Part shown: positions 49,908-57,896 of the stretch, piece by piece | How the letters are laid out: every line of letters starts with the position of its first letter | Numbering within the stretch: position 1 is the first letter of the stretch | Assembly: GCA_016235445.1 (NCBI GenBank) | Contig: JACRLB010000003.1 | Span: forward strand, 172,714-236,713 | DNA length: 64,000 bases | Source: Chloroflexota bacterium | GTDB lineage: Bacteria; Chloroflexota; Anaerolineae; Anaerolineales; Villigracilaceae | Direction: 5' to 3' | Translations under genes and position numbers: made by a program | Notes under the pieces: generated by a model | Seen by the model: the letters and a program-made list of their open reading frames with translations, nothing else | What the model was told of the DNA's origin: nothing | The model's database searches: none

Positions 49908-50900
49908 ATGAATATAAAAATGCAAACTCAAGAAAAGCCAGACTTGTTGGTCGTAAATAACCTTACAAAATACTTCCCTGTTCGTTCCGGCGTTTTTCAA
50001 CGGGTCACGGCCTGGGTACAGGCTGTGGATAAGGTCAGTTTTGCCGTAAAAAGCGGCGAGACGCTGGGCATGGTGGGTGAATCAGGCTGTGGAAAAACAA
50101 CCGTGGGCCGATCCATTCTCCGCCTGGTCGAGCCGACTTCCGGTGAAGTCTCCTTCAACGGGGAAAACATCATCACCATGCGTCCCAAATCGCTTAAGAC
50201 TTTACGGCGCGATATGCAGATCATTTTCCAGGATCCCTATGCATCCCTGAACCCCCGTATGCCGATTGGTGAAGCGGTTATGGAAGGGTTGCAGATCCAC
50301 AAAATTGGCCACCCCAAGGAACGCTGGGAGATTGCCATTAACATGCTTAAGAAAGTGGGTTTGGAGGAATATCACGCCCGCCGTTACCCGCACGAATTCT
50401 CCGGCGGTCAGCGCCAGCGTATTGGCATTGCCCGCGCCCTCGCGTTACAGCCAAAATTCATCGTTTGCGACGAGCCAGTCTCGGCATTGGATGTTTCCAT
50501 CCAGTCGCAGGTTTTGAATATTCTCAAGGATCTGCAAAAGGAATTCGGGCTTACTTATCTCTTCATTGCGCACAACTTGAGCGTGGTCGAACACATCTCC
50601 GATCGTGTGGCAGTCATGTATCTCGGCAAGATGGTGGAGCTGACCGAGCGCGATGCTCTTTATCGTGAACCTTTGCATCCCTACACAAAAGCGCTCCTTT
50701 CGGCCATTCCGGTCCCGCACCCGAATGTGAAGCGCGAGCGCACCATCCTTAAAGGGGATGTGCCCAGCCCGCTCAACCCCCCCAAGGGATGCCGCTTCCA
50801 TACCCGCTGTCCCATTGCTGTTGCAAAATGTTCGCAGGAAGAACCCGAGTTCAAGGAAGCCAGGCCCTCCCATTGGGTGGCTTGCTGGCTTGCGGAATAA
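49908..50900 (+). CDS. Peptide ABC transporter ATP-binding protein (DppF/OppF-like)
   Basis: A 330-residue ATPase: [17 protein letters not shown] (Walker A), [16 protein letters not shown] (Q loop), [17 protein letters not shown] (signature), [16 protein letters not shown] (Walker B), [14 protein letters not shown] (H loop). C-terminal [14 protein letters not shown] has the family cysteines. ATG 49908 is preferred since earlier codons overlap the previous gene. Heterodimer partner of the upstream ATPase. Last gene of the operon; a strong terminator follows. Confidence 0.95.
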   Translation: MNIKMQTQEKPDLLVVNNLTKYFPVRSGVFQRVTAWVQAVDKVSFAVKSGETLGMVGESGCGKTTVGRSILRLVEPTSGEVSFNGENIITMRPKSLKTLRRDMQIIFQDPYASLNPRMPIGEAVMEGLQIHKIGHPKERWEIAINMLKKVGLEEYHARRYPHEFSGGQRQRIGIARALALQPKFIVCDEPVSALDVSIQSQVLNILKDLQKEFGLTYLFIAHNLSVVEHISDRVAVMYLGKMVELTERDALYREPLHPYTKALLSAIPVPHPNVKRERTILKGDVPSPLNPPKGCRFHTRCPIAVAKCSQEEPEFKEARPSHWVACWLAE

Positions 50901-50907
50901 AAGAAAT

Positions 50908-50938
50908 AAAAAAGACCGCCAAAACGGCGGTCTTTTTT
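50908..50938 (+). terminator. Terminator of the peptide ABC operon
   Basis: AAAAAAGACCGCC (50908-50920) pairs with GGCGGTCTTTTTT (50926-50938), 5-nt loop. Confidence 0.95.
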
Positions 50939-50990
50939 GTGTAACCATGGTCTTTGCAAAGTCGCTTGACCAAAACGCACCACGTCACCC

Positions 50991-51044
50991 TGAGCGGAGC
51001 GAAGGGTCTCTACAATGGCTAAGAGACTCTTCGCTCAGGGCAAA
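50991..51044. repeat. CCCTGAGCGGAGCGAAGGG inverted repeat
   Basis: CCTGAGCGGAGCGAAGGGTC (about 50991-51010) and its inverse-like GACTCTTCGCTCAGG (about 51025-51041) form a foldback related to the CTTCGACTGCGCTCA family. Confidence 0.65.
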
Positions 51045-51108
51045 CACGCTCCTCCCATCCTCGCGATGTCTTCGATTGCGCTTTCCCGCCTTTGAAAAAG
51101 CGCAACAT

Positions 51109-51271
51109 TACGGCTTTCTCAAAGTAGCTTGACCATTTTACAAGTTTATGGCAAAGGCTTAACGCGAATTACGCAAACTGGGTGAATTTCGCGAAAACAC
51201 AGAAAAATTCGCGCCATTCGTTTCATTCGAGCCATTCGCGTTAAAGATTTTCAGACTTTGAGAAAGCCGTA
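51109..51271. mobile_element. 163-bp MITE with 17-bp perfect ends and 8-bp target duplication
   Basis: TACGGCTTTCTCAAAGT (51109-51125) and ACTTTGAGAAAGCCGTA (51255-51271) are exact inverses. CGCAACAT flanks both sides (51101-51108 and 51272-51279). The interior repeats the AACGCGAATTACGCAAAC / CATTCGCGTTAA core. A decayed relative is at 14837-14975. Confidence 0.9.
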
Positions 51272-51364
51272 CGCAACATCGTGCCAAACTTGGGTATTTG
51301 TGACCGCGCTGGGTATAATTGCTTCAATGTTTAATAATCGAGCGCGTGTATTGCTTTACACACT

Positions 51365-51648
51365 TTGACAATGCCGCATTTCAAAATCTTGGCTCATGTG
51401 TAGACTCTGTGCGAAAGGCAAAACGCGAAATACGCAAATCACGCGAATTTTTCGCGCAATTCGTTGAATTCGCGGCATTCGCATTAAGAATTTTGATACG
51501 ATGTCAATCGCTTGCACACTCCTTACACATGAGCCAAAATCTTTTACCACAGCGGAGAACAAAATGCTAAAAACAAAAATTTCCTTCGTGTTACTTTGTG
51601 GCCCTAGTGGTTAAGAGCTTTGTTTCAGACTTAACTTGAAATTGTCAA
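51365..51648. mobile_element. MITE, TTGACAATG family (copy 3), disrupted
   Basis: Ends TTGACAATGCCGCATTTC (51365 on) and TTAACTTGAAATTGTCAA (to 51648), with interior CTTTTACCACAGCGGAGAAC and CAAAAATTTCCTTCGTG as in copies 1 and 2. A GGCTCATGTGTA-family MITE is inserted near its left end. The rest of the 50940-51680 gap is repeats, no gene. Confidence 0.8.
51391..51535. mobile_element. MITE, GGCTCATGTGTA family (copy 2), nested
   Basis: A 145-bp element: GGCTCATGTGTAGACTCTGT... and ...ACTCCTTACACATGAGCC, flanked by perfect AAAATCTT duplications (51383-51390 and 51536-51543). It splits copy 3 of the TTGACAATG family. Removing the element and one AAAATCTT restores TTTCAAAATCTTTTACCACA. Confidence 0.92.
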
Positions 51649-51680
51649 AATACTCACATCATTAATATTGGCAGGCAACC

Positions 51681-53603
51681 ATGAAAAACAAACTTCCGCT
51701 TGTGCTATGCATCCTCATCCTTATGACTGCTTGTTTAACCCCACCCTTGCAGGCAGGGACTCCCACCCCGCCGGCGACCCCACTCCCCACCAGCACACCG
51801 ATTCCTGAAACGCCGGATTCCCTCACCGTCTGCCTGGGCCAGGAACCCAATACACTCTACCCATTTGGCGGACCCAACGACGCCGCGCGCAGTGTCCTGG
51901 CGGCCATCTACGATGGACCGATAGACACAATTGGGTACGAATACCAGCCCGTCATCCTCACTCGCATTCCGTCTATTGAAAACGGCGAGGCACAAATCGT
52001 CAAAACACAGGTGCAGTCCGGAGGTCAAATGATAGATGCGGACGGGAATCTGGTCTCATTGAAAGAGGGTCTGCAAGTCCGCCCCGCTGGATGCCGTAAT
52101 GACGATTGCGCCATCACCTATAGCGGCACAAGCCCCATCGAGATGGATCAAATGGTTGTCACTTTTCGTATGCGCCCGGATATCACCTGGGCAGATGGAA
52201 CCCCCCTCACCGCGGACGATTCCATATACGCCTTCGAACTTGCCTCTGACCCCGCCACCATTGCGAATTCATTTTTGATCGAACGCACTCAAACCTACGA
52301 AGCCGCGGATGAAAAAACATTACAGTGGTGGGGCATACCAGGCTTTATCGACCCCGCCTTTTTCACCAATTTTTGGGCCCCCGTTCCAAAACATTTGTGG
52401 AGCCAGTTCCCCGCCGCCCAACTGCCAACCGTAGACATCGCATCCCGTGCGCCGCTTGGCTGGGGAGCCTTCATGCTCGAAGAGTGGGTTGCAGGCGATC
52501 ACATTACCTTGACGAAAAATCCATACTACTTCCGCGCAGTGGATGGCTACCCAAAAATGGATCGACTAACCTTCCGCTTCATCCCCGACCCGGAAACGGC
52601 TCTCAGCGAATTGGTTGCAGGCCGCTGTGACATTCTCGACCCAACCATCAACCTCGATAACCAGGCCGGCCTCTTGAAGGAAATGCAAACTGCCGGGGAA
52701 GCAAACGCATTCTTCACCACAGGCATGAGCATGGAATGGCTTGGGCTGGGGCTTGTGCCCGCCTCCTACGATAACGGCTATCAAATCGAACTCGACCGCC
52801 AGGATATTTTTGCCGACCAGCACACCCGCCAGGGAATCGCATCCTGCCTCGACCGCCAATCAGTGGTCGACACCGTACTCTCCGGGCTGACCACCGTGCC
52901 CACAACCTATATCCCGGTGGATCACCCCTTATACGACACCAATATCGAGCCCATTCCCTACGACCCGCAAGTAGGACTCTCACTTCTCCAACTGGCAGGT
53001 TGGAGCGACACGGATAAAGACCCCTCCACACCGCTTCGCGCCATCAGCGTTAAAAACGTCGCCTTCAACACTCCATTGGTGTTGAATTACTACACCACAA
53101 CCGCCACCCAACGCAGGCAGGTGGTGGAAATCCTCCAAACCTCGCTTGCCGAATGCGGCATTGAGCTTAACGTGCAGTACTTTACCCAGAACGACCTGTA
53201 CGCCTCCGGCCCCAATGGATTCCTGTTTGGCCGAAACTTCGACCTTGCCGAATATGCGCTGGGTGTTGGCGGCATCGAGCCGCCCTGCGGCTGGTTCACA
53301 ACCGCCGAAATCCCCACCGCCGCCAACCTGTGGAGCGGAACGAATCTAAGCGGCTACAGCAACGGCGCCTACGATACCGCCTGCTTCTCGTCTCAACAGA
53401 TGCTCCCCGAAGATGCGGATTACATCACCTTTCAACGCCGTACCCAAAACATGTTCTCAACCGACCTCCCCGCCATCCCCCTATATTACCGCCTGCGGAT
53501 CGCCGCCACAGGCCCCGACATTTGCGGCTTTGATTTCGACCCAACCGCCAACCCGCTTTGGAACATCGAATCCATTGCCCGGGGCGATGAATGTAAAAAT
53601 TGA
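51681..53603 (+). CDS. Peptide-type ABC transporter binding lipoprotein (SBP_bac_5, standard order)
   Basis: A 640-residue lipoprotein: lipobox LMTAC (Cys18), Thr/Pro spacer, then SBP_bac_5 in normal order: DSLTVCLGQEPNTLYPFGG (46-64), ADGTPLTADDSIYAFELASD (171-190), LGWGAFMLEEWVAGDHITLT (259-278), GRCDILD (314-320), HTRQGIASCLDRQSVVDTVL (381-400), DPQVGLSLLQLAGW, then AIPLYYRLRIAATGPDI. It binds peptides or another solute for import. No permease genes are adjacent; it may share the transporter encoded upstream or be an orphan. It is the reference that reveals the rotated order of the 44497-46401 paralogue. Confidence 0.92.
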   Translation: MKNKLPLVLCILILMTACLTPPLQAGTPTPPATPLPTSTPIPETPDSLTVCLGQEPNTLYPFGGPNDAARSVLAAIYDGPIDTIGYEYQPVILTRIPSIENGEAQIVKTQVQSGGQMIDADGNLVSLKEGLQVRPAGCRNDDCAITYSGTSPIEMDQMVVTFRMRPDITWADGTPLTADDSIYAFELASDPATIANSFLIERTQTYEAADEKTLQWWGIPGFIDPAFFTNFWAPVPKHLWSQFPAAQLPTVDIASRAPLGWGAFMLEEWVAGDHITLTKNPYYFRAVDGYPKMDRLTFRFIPDPETALSELVAGRCDILDPTINLDNQAGLLKEMQTAGEANAFFTTGMSMEWLGLGLVPASYDNGYQIELDRQDIFADQHTRQGIASCLDRQSVVDTVLSGLTTVPTTYIPVDHPLYDTNIEPIPYDPQVGLSLLQLAGWSDTDKDPSTPLRAISVKNVAFNTPLVLNYYTTTATQRRQVVEILQTSLAECGIELNVQYFTQNDLYASGPNGFLFGRNFDLAEYALGVGGIEPPCGWFTTAEIPTAANLWSGTNLSGYSNGAYDTACFSSQQMLPEDADYITFQRRTQNMFSTDLPAIPLYYRLRIAATGPDICGFDFDPTANPLWNIESIARGDECKN

Positions 53604-53649
53604 TTCTTTCCGCAAGATATCGAGGAGTTTACAGCTACGAAAGGAATGT

Positions 53650-53677
53650 TGTCCCCCCTTCCCAAACTTGCTATAAT
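53650..53677 (+). promoter_or_regulatory. Promoter upstream of the REC/roadblock gene
   Basis: TTGTCC (53650-53655), 16-bp spacer, TATAAT (53672-53677). It starts the short ORF and the REC gene that follow. Confidence 0.6.
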
Positions 53678-53705
53678 TCATCTATCCATTTATCAGGAGT
53701 CGGCT

Positions 53706-53810
53706 GTGAGAAGAACCGATCATGTATTATTTTTTTATACTGAAGAATGTCAAAAATCATCGAACCAACCAGCACATACAGGCGTAACGGGGCAGGCTTT
53801 GTATGAGTAG
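53706..53810 (+). CDS. Possible 34-residue leader peptide
   Basis: GTG 53706 has AGGAG 7 nt upstream and opens a 35-codon frame (MRRTDHVLFFYTEECQKSSN...) whose TAG overlaps the ATG (53803) of the REC gene. The better ribosome site here and the overlap suggest translational coupling. No homology known to me; it may be only a regulatory ORF or chance. Confidence 0.35.
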   Translation: MRRTDHVLFFYTEECQKSSNQPAHTGVTGQALYE

Positions 53811-54885
53811 TAACGTCTTGCTCGTTGACGATCACCGCGATATTCTGAGGTTGTTGCACTCCACGCTTGATACGCTCAAAAACAGGGAGATCAAGATATT
53901 CGAAGCCCCCTCCGGGGAGGAAGCCCTTCTTGAATCCGGCCGCAATAAAGTAGACCTGCTCATCACAGATTACATGCTGCCCGGCATGAGCGGCGTGGAA
54001 TTGATGCACAAGATCCGCGCCCGCCATCCGGAAGTAAAAATCATCTTCATTACCGGCATAACCGACAAAAAAAAGCGCGACGAAATGCTCAACGCCGGCG
54101 CCCTCGCCATCTTCGACAAACCCGTCCCCCTCGCAGATTTTTTGGATGTAGTGGAACGCGGCCTCGGCCTCGTGCAAACCATCTTCCCCCCCGAAAAAAA
54201 AGGCGAACAGGGAGAAGAGCGCCATTCCAGGCTCTCCGATTTACTCGCCAACTTCCGCCAGGATGTTACAGCAGAAGCCGTCTTCCTGCTAAATGACCGC
54301 GGCCTCGTGCAGGCACGCACCGGAAAACTCCGCGACTCAAGCCTCGAAGTATCCCTCATTTCCACACTCATGGCAATTCACAACGCCAGCCTCAAAGTCG
54401 CCCGCCACAACCACCAGGAAACAATCGACTCCTACCACGTCTTTAGCGGCGGCGACCACGACCTGCTCTTCATCCCCGTCACCCCGCTCTACGCCCTGCT
54501 CGTCGCCGGCAACGGCCTCGCCCTCGAAGACCGCATCCTTGAAACGATCAGCGGCCTGCTTGCCCTGCGGACAGAAGTCGAAAAATCCCTCAAATCCATG
54601 GGCGTGACCGGGGAACTGAAGGCGCTCTCTGATAAAGACCGCCCCGCCTCCGCCGCCGCCCCGACAGTTGTTTCAAAAAAGCAGACGGATAAACTCGCCG
54701 CCGCCACTCCCGCCCCCGAAATGGAAGCGCTTCTAAATGACGCATCTGCCAAAAAAGCAAAGCCAGCCAATGCCGACGACTTCTGGAATCAGGCCGCTGA
54801 AAAACACGGCAACAAACCCGCCAACTCAGAAGTGATCTCGCTCGAAGAAGCCCGCAAACTTGGCATCATCCCGGACGGAAAATAA
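53803..54885 (+). CDS. Response regulator with roadblock/LC7-like domain
   Basis: A 360-residue protein: REC domain (1-125) with D9/D10, phosphoacceptor D56 (LLITDYMLPGMSG), T84 and K106; then a domain (about 145-260: LLANFRQDVTAEAVFLLNDRGLVQARTG..., HDLLFIPVTPLYALLVAG) resembling roadblock/LC7 modules that regulate small GTPases; then a flexible Ala/Lys-rich tail. No DNA-binding or enzyme domain. A chemotaxis- or polarity-type signalling role through MglA-like GTPases is possible (inference); no kinase or GTPase is adjacent. Confidence 0.8.
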   Translation: MSSNVLLVDDHRDILRLLHSTLDTLKNREIKIFEAPSGEEALLESGRNKVDLLITDYMLPGMSGVELMHKIRARHPEVKIIFITGITDKKKRDEMLNAGALAIFDKPVPLADFLDVVERGLGLVQTIFPPEKKGEQGEERHSRLSDLLANFRQDVTAEAVFLLNDRGLVQARTGKLRDSSLEVSLISTLMAIHNASLKVARHNHQETIDSYHVFSGGDHDLLFIPVTPLYALLVAGNGLALEDRILETISGLLALRTEVEKSLKSMGVTGELKALSDKDRPASAAAPTVVSKKQTDKLAAATPAPEMEALLNDASAKKAKPANADDFWNQAAEKHGNKPANSEVISLEEARKLGIIPDGK

Positions 54886-54913
54886 AAAAATTGTGATACA
54901 ATTTTGCCCGCAC

Positions 54914-54984
54914 TGGGGCATGGTGCAATGGCAGCACACCAGCCTTTGGAGCTGTGGATCTTGGTTCGAATCCAGGTGCCCCAG
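54914..54984 (+). tRNA. tRNA-Gln (anticodon TTG)
   Basis: A 71-nt cloverleaf: acceptor TGGGGCA / TGCCCCA, D stem GTGC/GCAC, anticodon loop CTTTGGA (anticodon TTG, with the C27-T43 pair of the stem mismatched), T arm CTTGG-TTCGAAT-CCAGG, discriminator G. CCA is not encoded. It lies alone between the REC gene and glmU. Confidence 0.95.
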
Positions 54985-55178
54985 CCTGACACATCCGCAC
55001 TCGCGGACATTTTTTCTGAAACAGGATTTGCGCAGAGCGGGCAACCGCCGCATAAATCCTGTTTTTGTTAGCCCACACATCCCAAGCATTTAGAGCGCCC
55101 ATGCAGATTGAAACCTGCAACCCGTTATTCAGATAGGCGCCAAAGCGAAAGGAAAGGTGCGGGGTTGAGGTGACAACT

Positions 55179-56540
55179 ATGAAGATAACCGCCATCCTCC
55201 TTGCCGCCGGGCAGGGCACACGCATGAAATCATCCCTGCCAAAAGTACTGCACCCGATTGCAGGCAAACCCATGATCTGGCACGCCATGCAAGCCATCCA
55301 AAAATCCACAACCGAGACGCCGATTGTGGTTGTCGGCCACGGCGCGGACGAAGTGACGAAATACCTCGGCGCCTCCGCGCAGACCGTGTTGCAGGAACCG
55401 CAACTGGGCACAGGCCATGCCGTGATGCAGGCCGAGGCGCTATTGAAGGGGAAGACCGATCTCGTTGTCGTTTGCTACAGCGACATGCCTTTATTGCGCG
55501 GCGAGACCTTGCAAAAGCTTGTCGAAACCCAAAAGAATAATAAAGGCCCCATCTCCATGCTCACCGTGATTTCAGAAGACCCGCGTGGGTTTGGACGCAT
55601 CATCCGCAAGGAGGATGGTTCGGTGGAATCTATCGTGGAGGAATATGTCGCGACGCCCGACCAGTTACAGGTCAAAGAATTGAACGTGGGCGGGTATTGT
55701 TTCGATGCCAACTGGCTGTGGGACGCCCTGCATCGCATCCCAAAGAATCCCAAAAAGGGTGAATATTATTTAACAGACACCGTTGAACTTGCAACTCAGG
55801 CTGGTTTATCTGTGCAGGCCACCGTGATGGACGATCTCGAAGAGACCATCGGCATTAATACCCGCGTGCATCTTTCGGAATGTGAAACTGCCATGCGCCG
55901 CCGCATTAATCGGGAGCATATGCTCAACGGCGTGACGATGATGGACCCTGCTTCCATATATATTGAAGCGGGCGTAACCATCGGCAGGGACACAATCCTC
56001 ATGCCGAATACATATTTACAAGGAAAGACCGAGATCGGTGAAGGCAACGTGCTTGGGCCGAATTCCATCATCCGCGATACGAAGATCGGGAACGGATGCA
56101 AAGTGCTTGCGTCTGTTCTGGAAAGTGCAGCGCTTGAAGATGATGTGGACATGGGCCCGTTCGCGCGCTTGCGAAAAGGCGCACACCTTGGAAACCACGT
56201 GCATATGGGCAACTTTGGCGAGGTGAAGGATTCGCATCTGGCCGACGGCGTGAAGATGGGGCATTTCTCCTACATCGGCAACGCGCAGATCGGCGCGAAC
56301 ACCAACATCGGCGCAGGGACGATTACCTGCAATTATGACGGCGAGAAAAAACACGCCACCGAAATCGGCGAGGATGTGTTCATCGGTTCAGATACCATGC
56401 TGGTTGCGCCGTTGAAGATCGGTGACGGCGCGCGCACCGGCGCAGGCGCAATCGTAACGAAAAACGTGGCCGCGGATACTTTGGTGGTAGGGATGCCCGC
56501 TCGCGCCATCAAAAAACTGGAACGAAAAGTAAAAAAGTGA
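55179..56540 (+). CDS. glmU: Bifunctional UDP-GlcNAc pyrophosphorylase / GlcN-1-P acetyltransferase
   Basis: A 453-residue GlmU: pyrophosphorylase domain (AILLAAGQGTRMKSSLPKVLHPIAGKPM; QLGTGHAVMQAE; YSDMPLL) and C-terminal left-handed beta-helix acetyltransferase with GPFARLRKGAHLG, HFSYIGNAQIGANTNIGAG and TCNYDG(E)KK. It makes UDP-GlcNAc for peptidoglycan. ATG 55179 with GAGG 8 nt upstream is preferred over GTG 55170. Confidence 0.96.
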   Translation: MKITAILLAAGQGTRMKSSLPKVLHPIAGKPMIWHAMQAIQKSTTETPIVVVGHGADEVTKYLGASAQTVLQEPQLGTGHAVMQAEALLKGKTDLVVVCYSDMPLLRGETLQKLVETQKNNKGPISMLTVISEDPRGFGRIIRKEDGSVESIVEEYVATPDQLQVKELNVGGYCFDANWLWDALHRIPKNPKKGEYYLTDTVELATQAGLSVQATVMDDLEETIGINTRVHLSECETAMRRRINREHMLNGVTMMDPASIYIEAGVTIGRDTILMPNTYLQGKTEIGEGNVLGPNSIIRDTKIGNGCKVLASVLESAALEDDVDMGPFARLRKGAHLGNHVHMGNFGEVKDSHLADGVKMGHFSYIGNAQIGANTNIGAGTITCNYDGEKKHATEIGEDVFIGSDTMLVAPLKIGDGARTGAGAIVTKNVAADTLVVGMPARAIKKLERKVKK

Positions 56541-56568
56541 CAGGTAAACAGGTAAACACGTAGACAAC
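56541..56568 (+). repeat. ACAGGTAA repeat after glmU
   Basis: ACAGGTAAACAGGTAAACAC then GTAGAC, two to three tandem units immediately after the glmU stop. Same family as 7653-7709 and 36408-36450. Confidence 0.7.
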
Positions 56569-56593
56569 GCAACATCTTCCGCTTGGAGAACTC

Positions 56594-57013
56594 ATGCCCC
56601 GAAAACTCACAAACGATGAAAGCCAACCCCTGATAGACCTTGCCAACGAAGCCCGCCGCCGCGCGTACGCGCCTTACTCGAATTACCCCGTCGGCGCGGC
56701 CTTGCGGACGAAGTCTGGGCGGTTGTACACTGGGGTAAATGTGGAGAACGCCGCCTACCCGCAGACCATGTGTGCCGAACGCGTCGCCATATTCAAAGCC
56801 GTATCAGAAGGTGAGACAGAATTCGAGGTTATTGCCGTGGTTACAAATAACGGCGGCTCTCCCTGCGGCGGATGCAGGCAGGTGATGGCTGAATTCGGCC
56901 TGGACACCATCATCCTGCTCGCGGATGGAAAAGGAAACCTGACAAAGGAAACCACCGTCCACGAATTACTGCCCGAAGCCTTCACCCCCAAACATTTAGT
57001 CACGGAAAAATAG
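56594..57013 (+). CDS. cdd: Cytidine deaminase
   Basis: A 139-residue CDA: YAPYSNYPVGAALRTKSG, NVENAAYPQTMCAERVAIF (zinc Cys and catalytic Glu in C-A-E) and SPCGGCRQVMAEF (PCxxC zinc ligands). It deaminates (deoxy)cytidine in pyrimidine salvage and fits with the two dNK genes. GGAG precedes ATG 56594. Confidence 0.95.
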   Translation: MPRKLTNDESQPLIDLANEARRRAYAPYSNYPVGAALRTKSGRLYTGVNVENAAYPQTMCAERVAIFKAVSEGETEFEVIAVVTNNGGSPCGGCRQVMAEFGLDTIILLADGKGNLTKETTVHELLPEAFTPKHLVTEK

Positions 57014-57015
57014 AT

Positions 57016-57072
57016 GTAAACACGCATCACGCATCACGCAACATTCATCCTTTATCCCTCATCCTTTCCTCC
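57016..57072 (+). repeat. CATCACG/CATCCTT heptamer-like run
   Basis: CACGCATCACGCATCACGCA, then CATTCATCCTTTATCCCTCA and CATCCTTTCCTCC fill the cdd-recO spacer; the second part is the complement of the GGATGAA heptamer class. Confidence 0.65.
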
Positions 57073-57073
57073 T

Positions 57074-57832
57074 ATGCCCGACTTCCGCTCTTTCCGCGCT
57101 TCTGCCGTAGTCCTTCGCCATAGTGATTGGGGCGAGGCCGACCAAATGCTCACGCTTTACACCCGCGAGCAGGGCATGGTGCGCGCCGTGGCAAAAGGTG
57201 CGCGGAAAATGACATCGCGCAAAGCGGGACATTTACAACCTTTTACGCATGTCACCATCCAGCTTGCAAAAGGCAGGGATTTGCTCATCGTCACGCAGGT
57301 GGAAACGGTGAACGCCTTTCTGCCTCTGCATGATGACCTTGTAAAATTAAGCTACGCCTCGTACGTGGTGGAGTTGTTACTGCGCTTTTCCTACGAAGAG
57401 GAAGTTGGAAATCCCGCCATCTTTCGGTTGTTGATTGAGACCCTGGATCGGATCGAAAAGGAATCCGAAGCATGGCTGGCGATTCGATATTATGAAATGA
57501 GATTTCTGGATGCCGTGGGCTTTCGCCCGCAGATGTTCGAGTGTGCGAATTGCGGACGTGAGATACTGGCCGAAGATCAATACTTCTCGTTCACCGCTGG
57601 CGGAGTCATTTGTCCCCGCTGTGGGCAGGGTCTGCCCAACCTTGCGAAGATCTCCGTGGAAACGCTCAAGTATCTGCGCCACTTCCAACGATCCAGCTAC
57701 AGGGATGCCTCTCGCGCACATCCCAGCCCGCAGGTTAAGAAAGAGGCGGAAGCCCTCATGCAGGGATATTTCACCTATCTGCTCGAACGTGAATTGAACA
57801 CGCCGGGCTTCATCAAAAAAATCAGATCATAA
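57074..57832 (+). CDS. recO: DNA repair protein RecO
   Basis: A 252-residue RecO: N-terminal OB fold (ASAVVLRHSDWGEADQMLTL, AKGARKMTSRKAGHLQPF), helical middle, and zinc-finger CANCG...VICPRCG (C-x2-C-x(~18)-C-x2-C). It loads RecA with RecR at gaps. The phrase SDWGEADQMLTLYTREQGMV is highly typical. It ends before a terminator shared with the convergent PHP gene. Confidence 0.95.
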   Translation: MPDFRSFRASAVVLRHSDWGEADQMLTLYTREQGMVRAVAKGARKMTSRKAGHLQPFTHVTIQLAKGRDLLIVTQVETVNAFLPLHDDLVKLSYASYVVELLLRFSYEEEVGNPAIFRLLIETLDRIEKESEAWLAIRYYEMRFLDAVGFRPQMFECANCGREILAEDQYFSFTAGGVICPRCGQGLPNLAKISVETLKYLRHFQRSSYRDASRAHPSPQVKKEAEALMQGYFTYLLERELNTPGFIKKIRS

Positions 57833-57840
57833 ACCGTACC

Positions 57841-57856
57841 GCAAGATTTATCTTGC
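57841..57856. repeat. GCAAGAT-TT-ATCTTGC palindrome
   Basis: A small perfect dyad right after recO, matching the dispersed GCAAG...CTTGC class at 15801 and 22376. Confidence 0.6.
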
Positions 57857-57864
57857 GCTACGAG

Positions 57865-57896
57865 AAAAAAAGACGGCTCACTGGCCGTCTTTTTTT
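57865..57896. terminator. Bidirectional terminator overlapping the PHP gene end
   Basis: AAAAAAGACGGC (57866-57877) pairs with GCCGTCTTTTTT (57884-57895). The stop codon of the minus-strand PHP gene (57878-57880) lies in its loop, so the last codons (KKDGQ) of that gene form one stem arm. Confidence 0.9.

Noticed and set aside
51681..53603. Second binding protein as part of the dpp/opp operon
   Set aside because: A strong terminator at 50908-50938 and 740 bp of repeats separate it from the operon.
54914..54984. tRNA-Sec (selC) as support for the selenoprotein
   Set aside because: Length (71 nt), short arms and anticodon TTG make it tRNA-Gln; selC would be about 95 nt with anticodon TCA.
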